Assembly: GCA_030618905.1 (NCBI GenBank)
Contig: JAUXCL010000109.1
Span: 1-7,848 of the forward strand
DNA length: 7,848 nt
Direction: 5' to 3'
Source of the DNA: Bacteroidales bacterium
Lineage (GTDB): Bacteria; Bacteroidota; Bacteroidia; Bacteroidales; B18-G4
Each line of letters starts with the position of its first letter. Position 1 is the stretch's first letter. Below the pieces are notes generated by a model that saw only the letters and a list, made by a program, of their open reading frames with translations, was not told where the DNA came from and made no database searches. Positions 1-6,320 of the stretch are shown in pieces. Made by a program: the position numbers and the translations under genes.

Positions 1-1
1 A

Positions 2-106
2 TACCTGCAAGGCTCTCTTGACGATCTTAAATTCTATAATATTGCGCTAACAGGAACTCAGGTGAATCAAATTTATACCTGGGAAGTAGCCAATGTTAAT
101 GAATAA
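2..106 (+). CDS. C-terminal end of a LamG/concanavalin A-like domain protein (5' end outside window)
   Basis: Frame 2 is open from the window edge to a TAA at 104-106 and encodes 34 residues. The sequence includes GSLDDLKFYNIALTGTQV followed by NQIY. This matches the usual last strand and helix of LamG-like jelly-roll domains, whose typical form is G-x-[IL]-D-[DE]-[LV]-x-[IF]-Y-[ND]-x-A-L-[ST]-x-x-[EQ]-[IV]-x-x-[IL]-Y. Such domains are common in secreted glycan-binding or glycan-cleaving proteins of Bacteroidota. About ten residues follow the domain, so no Por-type sorting domain is attached at the C terminus. A hairpin terminator follows 19 nt after the stop, so this gene is probably a separate transcription unit from the sugar-binding protein downstream. 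The call rests on a short fragment; the rest of the protein and its function cannot be seen. Confidence 0.72.
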   Translation, partial: YLQGSLDDLKFYNIALTGTQVNQIYTWEVANVNE

Positions 107-125
107 TTAGATTAGCAACGCTGTT

Positions 126-171
126 AAAAAGGCTGTCTTAAATTGTAATTAATTTTATGACAGCCTTTTTT
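126..171 (+). terminator. Rho-independent terminator after the LamG gene
   Basis: AAAAAGGCTGTC (126-137) and GACAGCCTTTTT (159-170) form a perfect 12-bp stem with a 21-nt A/T-rich loop, and the right arm ends in six T. The stem lies 19 nt after the stop of the LamG gene. Because the arms are A5 and T5 outside a GC core, it could also act for transcription from the other side. An 8-bp direct repeat CTGTTAAA flanks the structure (121-128 and 173-180). The terminator overlaps the longest possible reading frame of the next gene (ATG at 157), which argues that that gene starts later. Confidence 0.8.
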
Positions 172-186
172 ACTGTTAAACCATTT

Positions 187-1476
187 ATGAAGCGTAAATT
201 ATATATCCTGTTTTGGATTCTGATCGTACTTGGTACTATCTCCTGTCAAAGATCACGTAATGGCAAGGAAATGCTGTTCTGGTCTTCAAACAATTCCCAG
301 GAGATATCTTTCACCAGGCAATTGATCGATGATTGGAACCTTGCCCATCCGGATAAGACTATCCGCCACCAACCTATACCGGAAGGGCAATCGAGTGAAG
401 AGATCATCCTGGCAGCAGTTGTCGGTAAGACCACACCGGATATTTATGCTAACATGATGCAGGGCATTGTGGAAATGTATGCTAATGCCGGTGTACTGGT
501 GCCGCTTGATACCCTGGATGGCTTCCTGGATTTTATCAGGGAAAGATGCTCAGACGAAGTCATAGAAGAGATCACCTCTGCAGATGGTCATATCTACCAG
601 ATACCCTGGAAGGTTAATCCCATCATCACCCTGTATAATGTAAATATTATTGAAAGCCTGCAAATAGAAGGTCTCCCTGACACCTATTCCAAATACCTTG
701 CAGCTGCAAAAGAGATCCAGCAGGATAGAGACGGGGATGGTTATATTGACCAGTGGATAGGCAATACTTCATTGAAGGTGATATGGTACCAGCGATTGTT
801 TAACTTTTACCCTCTCTACCTGGCCGCATCACACGGCGGCAAACTGATTGAGAATAATAAGGCTGCATTCAACAACGAATATGCAATAGGCGTTTTCAGG
901 TTTATGCAGAAGTTATACAAGAACAATTATTTTATCAGGCAGCGAATGGAAGGGACACAAGATGTCTTCCTGAAGCAAATGATCTTTACCCAATTTACCG
1001 GTCCATGGCAAATCAGGTATCTGGAGAAATTCAAACCGGATGATCTTGAATATGGTTTTTACACCATCCCTGTACCGGATGATCACCAGGGCCCGGTCTA
1101 TACCTATGGTGACCCTAAAAACCTTGTACTTTTTAACACCTGCCGTGACCCACAAACGGCATGGGAATTTATTAAGACCATGATCAGCAAAGAAGGTGAC
1201 CTGGAATTGATGGAAGTGACCGGCCAGTTCCCGAGGAGAAAGTCACTTTCTGATGATGAATACTTCAGGGATTTCCTGGAAGCCAATCCAAAATCACAGA
1301 TATTTGCTGAGCAAGTTGATTACATCAAAGGTCTTGATAACCATGAACTGATCGTTGAAGTGTTGGATATCATTTCACAGGAATATGAAGCCTGTGTGAT
1401 CTATTACAAAAAAACGCCTGAAAAAGCCATTGAAGATGCAGAAAAAGCCGTCAATGTACTTTTAAGAAAAAAATAG
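187..1476 (+). CDS. Sugar ABC transporter substrate-binding lipoprotein (extracellular solute-binding family 1)
   Basis: This protein of 429 residues would capture a sugar or oligosaccharide in the periplasm for an ABC importer. The ATG at 187 is preferred over the in-frame ATG at 157, because 157 lies in the right arm of the upstream terminator and because MKRKLYILFWILIVL is an ideal signal-peptide start. A lipobox (T-I-S-C) puts the lipidated Cys at residue 20. The body shows family 1 solute-binding features: LFWSS near the mature N terminus, a TPDIYANM segment in the first lobe, and a DxDGDGxxD loop (residues 180-188, D180, D182, D184, D188) of the kind often found before QW/QYG in sugar-binding proteins. 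The C-terminal lobe has TYGDPKNLVLF and a final helix ending in VNVLLRKK. The gene converges on the ATPase gene with 13 nt between the stops and no obvious terminator. No SD motif is seen. The substrate is not readable from sequence; the neighbours suggest a manno-oligosaccharide. Confidence 0.88.
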   Translation: MKRKLYILFWILIVLGTISCQRSRNGKEMLFWSSNNSQEISFTRQLIDDWNLAHPDKTIRHQPIPEGQSSEEIILAAVVGKTTPDIYANMMQGIVEMYANAGVLVPLDTLDGFLDFIRERCSDEVIEEITSADGHIYQIPWKVNPIITLYNVNIIESLQIEGLPDTYSKYLAAAKEIQQDRDGDGYIDQWIGNTSLKVIWYQRLFNFYPLYLAASHGGKLIENNKAAFNNEYAIGVFRFMQKLYKNNYFIRQRMEGTQDVFLKQMIFTQFTGPWQIRYLEKFKPDDLEYGFYTIPVPDDHQGPVYTYGDPKNLVLFNTCRDPQTAWEFIKTMISKEGDLELMEVTGQFPRRKSLSDDEYFRDFLEANPKSQIFAEQVDYIKGLDNHELIVEVLDIISQEYEACVIYYKKTPEKAIEDAEKAVNVLLRKK

Positions 1477-1489
1477 TTGTCTCACTGTA

Positions 1490-2590
1490 TCAGCGAATCA
1501 CCTTTTCTGTTTGTTTGTCAAAAAATTGCATCCTGGAAGTGTCAAAGTAAAGATCAATATTATCGCCTGATTTAATCTTTGCGTCGGGTAATAACCTGGC
1601 GATCAGGTGTTGCTTGCCCAGAGGGGCATAGACAAGCATTTCATTGCCCATTTGCTCAATGGCATTAATGCTTACTGCAAATGAATGATGCTTTTTATTA
1701 TTGCCCGGACTTGTTGTAAGATCCTCAGGCCTTATCCCCATCACAACATCCCTGTTCACATAATCACTTAATCCCTTAATCACTTCTTCCGGAATTTCAA
1801 AATTAAGCCCTAAGTCTTCGTTAATAAAAGCAAAACCATTAAGCTGCTTAATGTGTCCATCAATAAAATTAATGGGAGGGGAACCAATAAAACCTGCTAC
1901 AAACACATTATCCGGATTATTGTATAATTCCATGGGAGAACCGATCTGCATTATATCGCCATCTTTTAATACGACGATCCTTTCTCCAAGGGTCATGGCT
2001 TCGGTCTGGTCGTGTGTAACATAGACCATTGTTGTTTTAAGTTTTTGATGAAGTTTCTGCAACTCCACGCGCATCTGCACCCTCAGCTTGGCATCCAGGT
2101 TGCTCAATGGCTCATCAAACAAAAAGACCTTGGGGTTTCTCACGATGGCCCTGCCAATAGCTATCCTCTGGCGCTGACCACCCGACATGGCTTTGGGTTT
2201 GCGTTCCAATAGTTCGGTGATCTCCAGGATATCCGCAGCCCGCTTAACCCGTTTATCGATTTCAGATTTACGAACCTTTTTTAGTTTTAATCCAAAGGCC
2301 ATGTTCTGGTAGGCTGTCATGTGAGGATATAAAGCGTAATTCTGGAAAACCATCGCTATGTTCCTGTCTTTGGGAAGCAGGTCATTTACCCTGAGGTCAT
2401 CAATAAGCATATCGCCTTTGCTGATCTCTTCCAATCCGGCAATCATTCGGAGCAATGTGCTCTTGCCACAGCCTGAAGGCCCTACCAAAACAAGAAATTC
2501 CCCGTCCCGGATATCAAAGCTGGCATCCTTAATGACAAATATTTTGCCGTCGTATGTTTTAGCGATATTCTTTAATGTAACCCTGCCCAT
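1490..2590 (-). CDS. Sugar ABC transporter ATP-binding protein, MalK/UgpC/MsmX type
   Basis: This 366-residue ATPase would power a carbohydrate ABC importer from the cytoplasmic face. All nucleotide-binding motifs are intact and in order: A-loop Tyr13, Walker A GPSGCGKST (37-45), Q-loop Gln83 in VFQNYALYPHMT, signature MSGGQRQR (135-142), Walker B VFLFDE (155-160), D-loop SNLD (163-166) and H-loop His193 in VTHDQTEAMT. The C-terminal ~130 residues match the OB/TOBE regulatory extension of MalK-type proteins, including GIRPEDL. The length is normal for the family. The ATG start leaves 24 nt after the stop of the preceding gene, without an SD motif, so it is the last gene of a four-gene operon. 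MsmX-type ATPases can serve several importers, so it may not be dedicated to the binding protein encoded opposite it. No MalF/MalG-type permease lies in this window. Confidence 0.95.
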   Translation of the reverse strand: MGRVTLKNIAKTYDGKIFVIKDASFDIRDGEFLVLVGPSGCGKSTLLRMIAGLEEISKGDMLIDDLRVNDLLPKDRNIAMVFQNYALYPHMTAYQNMAFGLKLKKVRKSEIDKRVKRAADILEITELLERKPKAMSGGQRQRIAIGRAIVRNPKVFLFDEPLSNLDAKLRVQMRVELQKLHQKLKTTMVYVTHDQTEAMTLGERIVVLKDGDIMQIGSPMELYNNPDNVFVAGFIGSPPINFIDGHIKQLNGFAFINEDLGLNFEIPEEVIKGLSDYVNRDVVMGIRPEDLTTSPGNNKKHHSFAVSINAIEQMGNEMLVYAPLGKQHLIARLLPDAKIKSGDNIDLYFDTSRMQFFDKQTEKVIR

Positions 2591-2614
2591 ATCGGTAAAT
2601 GTATTAAAAAATCA

Positions 2615-3739
2615 TTAAATATTGAAATGTGATTTTGGTATATGTGTGATCCGGCACGCCAGGTCCAGTTCCCCTGAAGCAATGATGTAATGATCACCGG
2701 CATCAACGATTCCTGTCGTGAAAACTACGTCTTTAAGATAAATCTGATCTTTGATGTTTGCTGTCAGTTCCGGTCTCGATGTCAGGATAGGTTCATTATC
2801 GTCCATCCTGATCAGGTGATGAGGCTGATCTTCCTTTAATAATGCCCAGTAAGTCTGATAAATTCCAACCTTTCCGCTGGGTTTGACACCATGAAATAAT
2901 GCCAGCCATCCATCTGGTGTCAGTATGGGTGGAGTTCCCCCGCCAATGCGGTTGGTAAACCCTGATCCTTTCCCTGATCTGATAAAAGGGTAATCGGTAG
3001 GTTTCCAGTGCAGGAGATCGGGTGATGAAGCCAGGTTAATGGATGGACCGGCCAGGTATGGTGAGTCATCACCTGTGTCAAAGTACAGGGCGCCAAGGGG
3101 CCGCGTGAGGGCATAATAGCTGCCATTAACAAGTCCTTCAAAAATTAACATATCCTTGTTCTGATGATCCAGGATGATTCCCTCAAATTGATAATTCAAG
3201 CCGTCATCACTTGAAAATAATGATGTGGCATGCCGTTCAGAGCTAACGGTGCAGGTAGTCATGTAGTACTTTCCATTGATCAAAGAGATCCGGGCATCCT
3301 CAATGCCATACTCCTGGCTTGACCGATCCGGAGCAATGGCCTTATCATAATGGATCTTAATGATATTCAGGCCATCAGGTGATAATTCTACAGGAAGCAA
3401 CCAGGATAATGATGTAAGCCCCAATACCACCGTAGGCAGGTATGCTTTCAGCGTGAATTTCCTGGGATCATCCATGATGACTTCGCTTAGCTTATAAGCC
3501 TCCAGGCCATAGCCCCCGGGTGTCCACCTGATTGCATGTATGTGTTCATTTTTAACAGGTTCTTTTAACGCTTCAGCAACCCTGACCAGGATCAACAGGT
3601 TTCCATTGGGCAGTTTTGTGAATCCGGGATTAAACGCCCCTAAGACATAGGTGTCAGCATTCAGGGTTTCACGCAGGGGTGAGTATCTCAGATCAACATC
3701 ATCCGGCCTAAAAATCAATTTGTCAACTTTGAAAATCAT
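2615..3739 (-). CDS. GH130-like beta-mannoside phosphorylase/hydrolase (divergent member)
   Basis: This 374-residue protein has no signal peptide and is probably cytoplasmic. It has the five-bladed beta-propeller signatures of GH130: FNPGFTKLPNGNLLILVR (36-53), GIEDAR (145-150, with Asp148 where the family's catalytic acid sits), KDMLIFEGLVNGSYYALTRP (195-214) and GGGTPPILTPDGWLALFHGV (266-285). It departs from common forms: EDAR instead of EDPR, TRP where many phosphorylases have HRP, and GGGTPP for GAGAPP. A segment at 98-115 is also longer and more hydrophobic than in the neighbour. GH130 members cleave beta-mannosidic bonds, most by phosphorolysis giving mannose 1-phosphate, some subfamilies by hydrolysis; which applies here cannot be told by eye. 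The ATG at 3739 follows the preceding GH130 gene by 21 nt and the ATPase follows by 24 nt, so the three are very likely co-transcribed. Confidence 0.82.
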   Translation of the reverse strand: MIFKVDKLIFRPDDVDLRYSPLRETLNADTYVLGAFNPGFTKLPNGNLLILVRVAEALKEPVKNEHIHAIRWTPGGYGLEAYKLSEVIMDDPRKFTLKAYLPTVVLGLTSLSWLLPVELSPDGLNIIKIHYDKAIAPDRSSQEYGIEDARISLINGKYYMTTCTVSSERHATSLFSSDDGLNYQFEGIILDHQNKDMLIFEGLVNGSYYALTRPLGALYFDTGDDSPYLAGPSINLASSPDLLHWKPTDYPFIRSGKGSGFTNRIGGGTPPILTPDGWLALFHGVKPSGKVGIYQTYWALLKEDQPHHLIRMDDNEPILTSRPELTANIKDQIYLKDVVFTTGIVDAGDHYIIASGELDLACRITHIPKSHFNI

Positions 3740-3760
3740 TTGTAGTTTATTTGCTATTTG

Positions 3761-4831
3761 CTAAGTCATTTTGTATTGAGGTATTCCTGTTAAGGGATCC
3801 TGCGGGAAGCGATTACACAATTCAACAAGCACATCCTCATGTGTTATACCCAGGTTCATCACCGTATCATTTCCTCCGTAATAGATAAATATGCTGCCAT
3901 CCTCATTCCTTAGTGCACCACAGGTAAACACCACGTGTGGTACGTGCACATAATCTGTTTCTGCAACCCTGCAGTCACTGGTTGAAGGAAATAGTATCGG
4001 AATATTTGATACTTTGAGCTTTCCCGGATCATCGGGGTCATGCAAAGCTACACCCAGCACATATGGGTTGCCATCCATGGTACTGCGGACCCCATGGAAA
4101 ATGTTAAGCCAGCCATACCTGGTTTTAATTGGTGGGGCTCCGGGGCCGATCTTATCGCCAAATGAGCTGGGGCCACCTGCTTGTTGCATAATTGGACGAT
4201 TTTCAATTTTCCATTTTCGATTTTCGATCTTTTGTGTCCGCCCGATTAATATTTGTTTAAAGATTCCTCCTGTATGATTTTTGGTATGGTCATTGGGACG
4301 AAAAAGTGCGATATAATTTCCATCGATCACTTCGGGGAAGATCACGACATTTCGCATATCCACATCAAGCAGGGGACCATGTCTGGTAAATTCCCTGAAG
4401 TTTTGTGTAGTAGCCAGCGAAACCCTTACCCTGTCTTTCTCCATGCCATGATAGGCGCTGTAGGTGATATAATAGGTGTCATCAATTTTTGTAATGCGTG
4501 GGTCCTCAACTCCCCCTGCTTCATCTTCATTCACCGGTACCATGGCAGGCTTTTCATCAACACTCCAGTCGACACCATTCCTGCTTCTGGCCAAACCGAT
4601 AATGGAAATCCCATTTCGCAAATGGGAACGAAAAAGCATGATCAGCTCATCGTTAAATTTAGTGGTGCCGGCATTGTGTGCAGTGATAACCTGCATTCCA
4701 GGAGATGTCCAGACCTTATTGACATCAGTGGGGGAGAGGATGGGATTGTCCGGCCACCTGAACACAGGTTGGTTCATATTGACCAGGCATTCTGTATCCT
4801 TGATCCTGACTATTCTTTCAATGTTTTTCAT
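3761..4831 (-). CDS. GH130 beta-mannoside phosphorylase/hydrolase, containing a heptanucleotide repeat
   Basis: This is a cytoplasmic GH130 enzyme of 356 residues. The frame extends upstream to a TTG at 4867, but ATG codons at 4837 and 4831 are better starts. Using 4831, the start overlaps the end of the preceding lipoprotein gene by 14 nt, which suggests translational coupling. Motifs (numbered from 4831) are HNAG (52-55), GGVEDPRI (106-113, catalytic Asp110), YYITYSAYHG, RNVVIFPEVIDGNYIALFRPND (160-181), then GPGAPPIKTRYGWLNIFHGV. This is the most canonical GH130 of the three, except for F where many phosphorylases have H in the HRP motif. The blade between RPND and GPGAPP contains a low-complexity peptide KIENRKWKIENR (201-212) made by a 7-bp tandem repeat, where relatives normally have ordinary propeller sequence. 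The substrate is probably a short beta-linked manno-oligosaccharide; linkage and phosphorolysis versus hydrolysis are not decided. Confidence 0.88.
   Translation of the reverse strand: MKNIERIVRIKDTECLVNMNQPVFRWPDNPILSPTDVNKVWTSPGMQVITAHNAGTTKFNDELIMLFRSHLRNGISIIGLARSRNGVDWSVDEKPAMVPVNEDEAGGVEDPRITKIDDTYYITYSAYHGMEKDRVRVSLATTQNFREFTRHGPLLDVDMRNVVIFPEVIDGNYIALFRPNDHTKNHTGGIFKQILIGRTQKIENRKWKIENRPIMQQAGGPSSFGDKIGPGAPPIKTRYGWLNIFHGVRSTMDGNPYVLGVALHDPDDPGKLKVSNIPILFPSTSDCRVAETDYVHVPHVVFTCGALRNEDGSIFIYYGGNDTVMNLGITHEDVLVELCNRFPQDPLTGIPQYKMT
4198..4232 (-). repeat. 7-bp tandem repeat (GAAAATN) inside the GH130 coding sequence
   Basis: Read on the minus strand, bases 4225-4198 are four consecutive units of GAAAATN (N = C, G, T, C), preceded by a degenerate unit AAAGATC (4232-4226). 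On the + strand the unit is NATTTTC. The run translates in the GH130 frame to KIENRKWKIENR. Four units are 28 nt, which is not a multiple of three, so gain or loss of one unit would shift the frame. From memory, similar heptamer runs are scattered in non-coding DNA of various bacteria, including Bacteroidota; that recollection was not checked. Confidence 0.85.
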
Positions 4832-6119
4832 AGACATGGTTAATATCTGCAACAGGATGATTTTCAATGGCCTGTATGGTCAGGAGGGCCTCCACAGTCG
4901 ACTCTGCACCCGCATTCATGTTGACTTCAGTATTTGAAATTATACCATCGAAACATCTTCCCGTTGATGGATCGTACATCATTTTCCCGGCAGGATTGTT
5001 CCCAGCAAGCCAGGAAGCAATTCGTTCCGCCATTTCAATATATTTTTTATCGAAGGTCACATTGTAAGCTTCCAGACAGGCATATACCAATGGTCTGATA
5101 CTATATGCAATCTGAGGAAAATGATGCATTTCCTTAGCCTTAAAACCTACGTTTATTTTTTCCAGGTAAAAGTGATGTATGTATCCCTCATCCAGGATAT
5201 ATGGATAAAAGTGATCCGCTTCGGCCAGGGCACTTTTGATGAAATCATCTCTTTCCAGAAGCTTTCCGGCTTTCAGCATAGCATAAGCCTGCACATTTCC
5301 ATATCCATGCCAGAGTTTGTTCCAGCTTAAGTATGCACTATAAGGAAATGACTCCATATTGCCTTTTTGCGTGAGCAATATTCCGTCCCCAAATTTTTCG
5401 ATCAGGGATACTACATCAGGATCCTGATGAATATGATTAAGATAACTCATCATGGCCATCATCAGCAATGCCGATTGATCAAAAGCAGTTCCCATTGGAA
5501 ACCAGTTTGGCAGGATGACATCCTCATATAATATGGTGTCTTTAGGAATATCAAGGTAATCTGCAAGTATCACAGATATGATTTTATCCGCTGATGATTC
5601 CGTCTTCAGGGCCATTTCAGCGGAAAGATGTGGATATGCTTCTGCCAGTGCCCACAATGCCCGCCACGACCACCAGTTGGCCTCTGCTAATGAAGTCTTA
5701 TAACTCTTGTTGATAGACAGGTCATGCCAGATAAAATTATGGAAATATCCATTGTCAGCCTGCATTCTGAGAATGAATGCTGTCAATTGCTTAATCATGA
5801 AATCTAATTCCGGATCATTGTCCTGGCTGGCATGCCCGGCAAGGAAAACGAGTGTCCTTGCAACGTCATCCACACAGGTATAGCCTTCATCAGGCTCTAT
5901 GTTATATGAATAATCGGGGTACTCGCTGTAAATATGGATCACCCCAAATTTCGTCCCATCTGCCAATGAAGTATCAGCATACAAATACTTCAGATGCTTC
6001 AGGTTTATAATACTTTGCTCTTGCTTATCCGGATTATTCATGCAGGCCGTAGTAGCCATGCCTGCTACGATCAAACTGAAAATAATATTTCTACTGCTCT
6101 TATTTAGGCTAACCCGCAC
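4818..6119 (-). CDS. Lipoprotein with predicted (alpha/alpha) toroid glycosidase-like fold, function unknown
   Basis: This is a 433-residue protein. The start is GTG at 6119: the frame runs upstream to a stop at 6153-6155 without an ATG, and the next Met (residue 21) would destroy the signal peptide. Residues 1-25 form a signal peptide (SRN, then IIFSLIVAGM) and T-T-A-C26 a lipobox, so it is probably membrane-anchored outside the cytoplasm. The rest is helical with repeating hydrophobic patterns, as in six-hairpin glycosidases. Notable motifs are EGYTCVDDVAR (78-88, acidic pair D84-D85), NGYFHNFIWHD (123-133), an aromatic cluster EANWWSWRALW (146-156) and NAGAESTVEALL (402-413). GYTxDDNAR and GAEST-type motifs occur in uncharacterised toroid proteins near glycan enzymes; this is recollection. 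It is the first gene of the operon and could trim the glycan before uptake. An epimerase-like (AGE) activity or a non-catalytic role is also possible. Confidence 0.72.
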   Translation of the reverse strand: MRVSLNKSSRNIIFSLIVAGMATTACMNNPDKQEQSIINLKHLKYLYADTSLADGTKFGVIHIYSEYPDYSYNIEPDEGYTCVDDVARTLVFLAGHASQDNDPELDFMIKQLTAFILRMQADNGYFHNFIWHDLSINKSYKTSLAEANWWSWRALWALAEAYPHLSAEMALKTESSADKIISVILADYLDIPKDTILYEDVILPNWFPMGTAFDQSALLMMAMMSYLNHIHQDPDVVSLIEKFGDGILLTQKGNMESFPYSAYLSWNKLWHGYGNVQAYAMLKAGKLLERDDFIKSALAEADHFYPYILDEGYIHHFYLEKINVGFKAKEMHHFPQIAYSIRPLVYACLEAYNVTFDKKYIEMAERIASWLAGNNPAGKMMYDPSTGRCFDGIISNTEVNMNAGAESTVEALLTIQAIENHPVADINHVYEKH

Positions 6120-6204
6120 TATTGGAGAATTGTGGAATGAAATTACGAATAATTAGCTTATCCGCACTGATATTTTTAATCATTCAAAACTTATTAAAAT
6201 CGTT

Positions 6205-6227
6205 TAGGCATAATCGGATTATTCCTA
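6205..6227. promoter_or_regulatory. 23-bp palindrome, candidate operator
   Basis: Half-sites TAGGCATAATC (6205-6215) and GATTATTCCTA (6217-6227) are reverse complements at 10 of 11 positions around a central G at 6216. The dyad lies in the divergent region, 92 nt from the GTG of the minus operon and 93 nt from the ATG of the plus gene. It almost fills the spacer of the candidate + promoter, as expected for a repressor site acting on both units. No regulator gene is in the window to match with it. Confidence 0.55.
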
Positions 6228-6255
6228 TTATTGCATGGTGATAATGTAACATAGC

Positions 6256-6293
6256 AAATCCTGTACACGTTAAACATACCATTAACAGGATTT
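6256..6293 (+). promoter_or_regulatory. Inverted repeat in the leader of the long GH130 gene
   Basis: AAATCCTGT (6256-6264) and ACAGGATTT (6285-6293) are perfect 9-bp reverse complements separated by 20 nt. The structure ends 27 nt before the ATG. If transcription starts near 6240, as the candidate promoter suggests, it would be an mRNA stem in the 5' leader. A shorter competing pairing, GTTAA (6269-6273) with TTAAC (6282-6286), overlaps its right arm by two bases. It is not followed by a T-run, so it is not a typical terminator. It may instead be a second protein-binding dyad. Confidence 0.4.
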
Positions 6294-6320
6294 AAGATAA
6301 ATTATTCCAAACCAAGATCA

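Larger units (their letters stand above)
6120..6320. promoter_or_regulatory. Divergent intergenic region between the GH operon and the long GH130 gene
   Basis: This 201-bp A/T-rich region separates two divergent transcription units and must hold promoters for both. On + there is a near-match to the Bacteroidota promoter (TTTG, 19-21 nt, TAnnTTTG): TTTA at 6203-6206, a 19-nt spacer, then TATTATTG at 6226-6233. On - the best -7-like sequence is AAGTTTTG (complement of 6185-6192), without a good -33 element. Two dyads lie here and are listed separately. No coding potential or RNA gene was seen. Confidence 0.55.

Noticed and set aside
157..186. Longer N terminus of the binding protein starting at ATG 157
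   Set aside because: This ATG lies at the edge of the right arm of a strong terminator, and the ten added residues would spoil a clean lipoprotein signal peptide that begins at 187.
724..750. Dockerin or EF-hand domain in the binding protein (DxDGDGxxD)
   Set aside because: Only one loop is present, and single loops of this kind are common inside family 1 sugar-binding proteins.
1477..1489. Bidirectional terminator between the convergent binding protein and ATPase genes
   Set aside because: Only 13 nt separate the stops, and I see no stem with a T-run there or just inside either gene end.
4198..4232. Frameshift or pseudogene at the heptamer repeat
   Set aside because: The GH130 frame is the same before and after the repeat, with conserved motifs on both sides, so the gene is intact in this copy.
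4198..4232. CRISPR array
   Set aside because: The repeats are 7 bp and directly adjacent, with no spacers and no cas genes nearby.
4253..4843. 196-codon open frame on + opposite the GH130 gene
   Set aside because: The minus-strand frame carries clear GH130 motifs across the same bases; the plus frame has no recognisable domain and is a shadow. The 153-codon + frame at 4476-4937 fails for the same reason.
4832..4867. Longer N terminus of the GH130 gene from a TTG at 4867
   Set aside because: It would deepen the overlap with the upstream gene to 50 nt, use a rare start, and add residues that do not resemble the family; ATGs at 4837 and 4831 are better.
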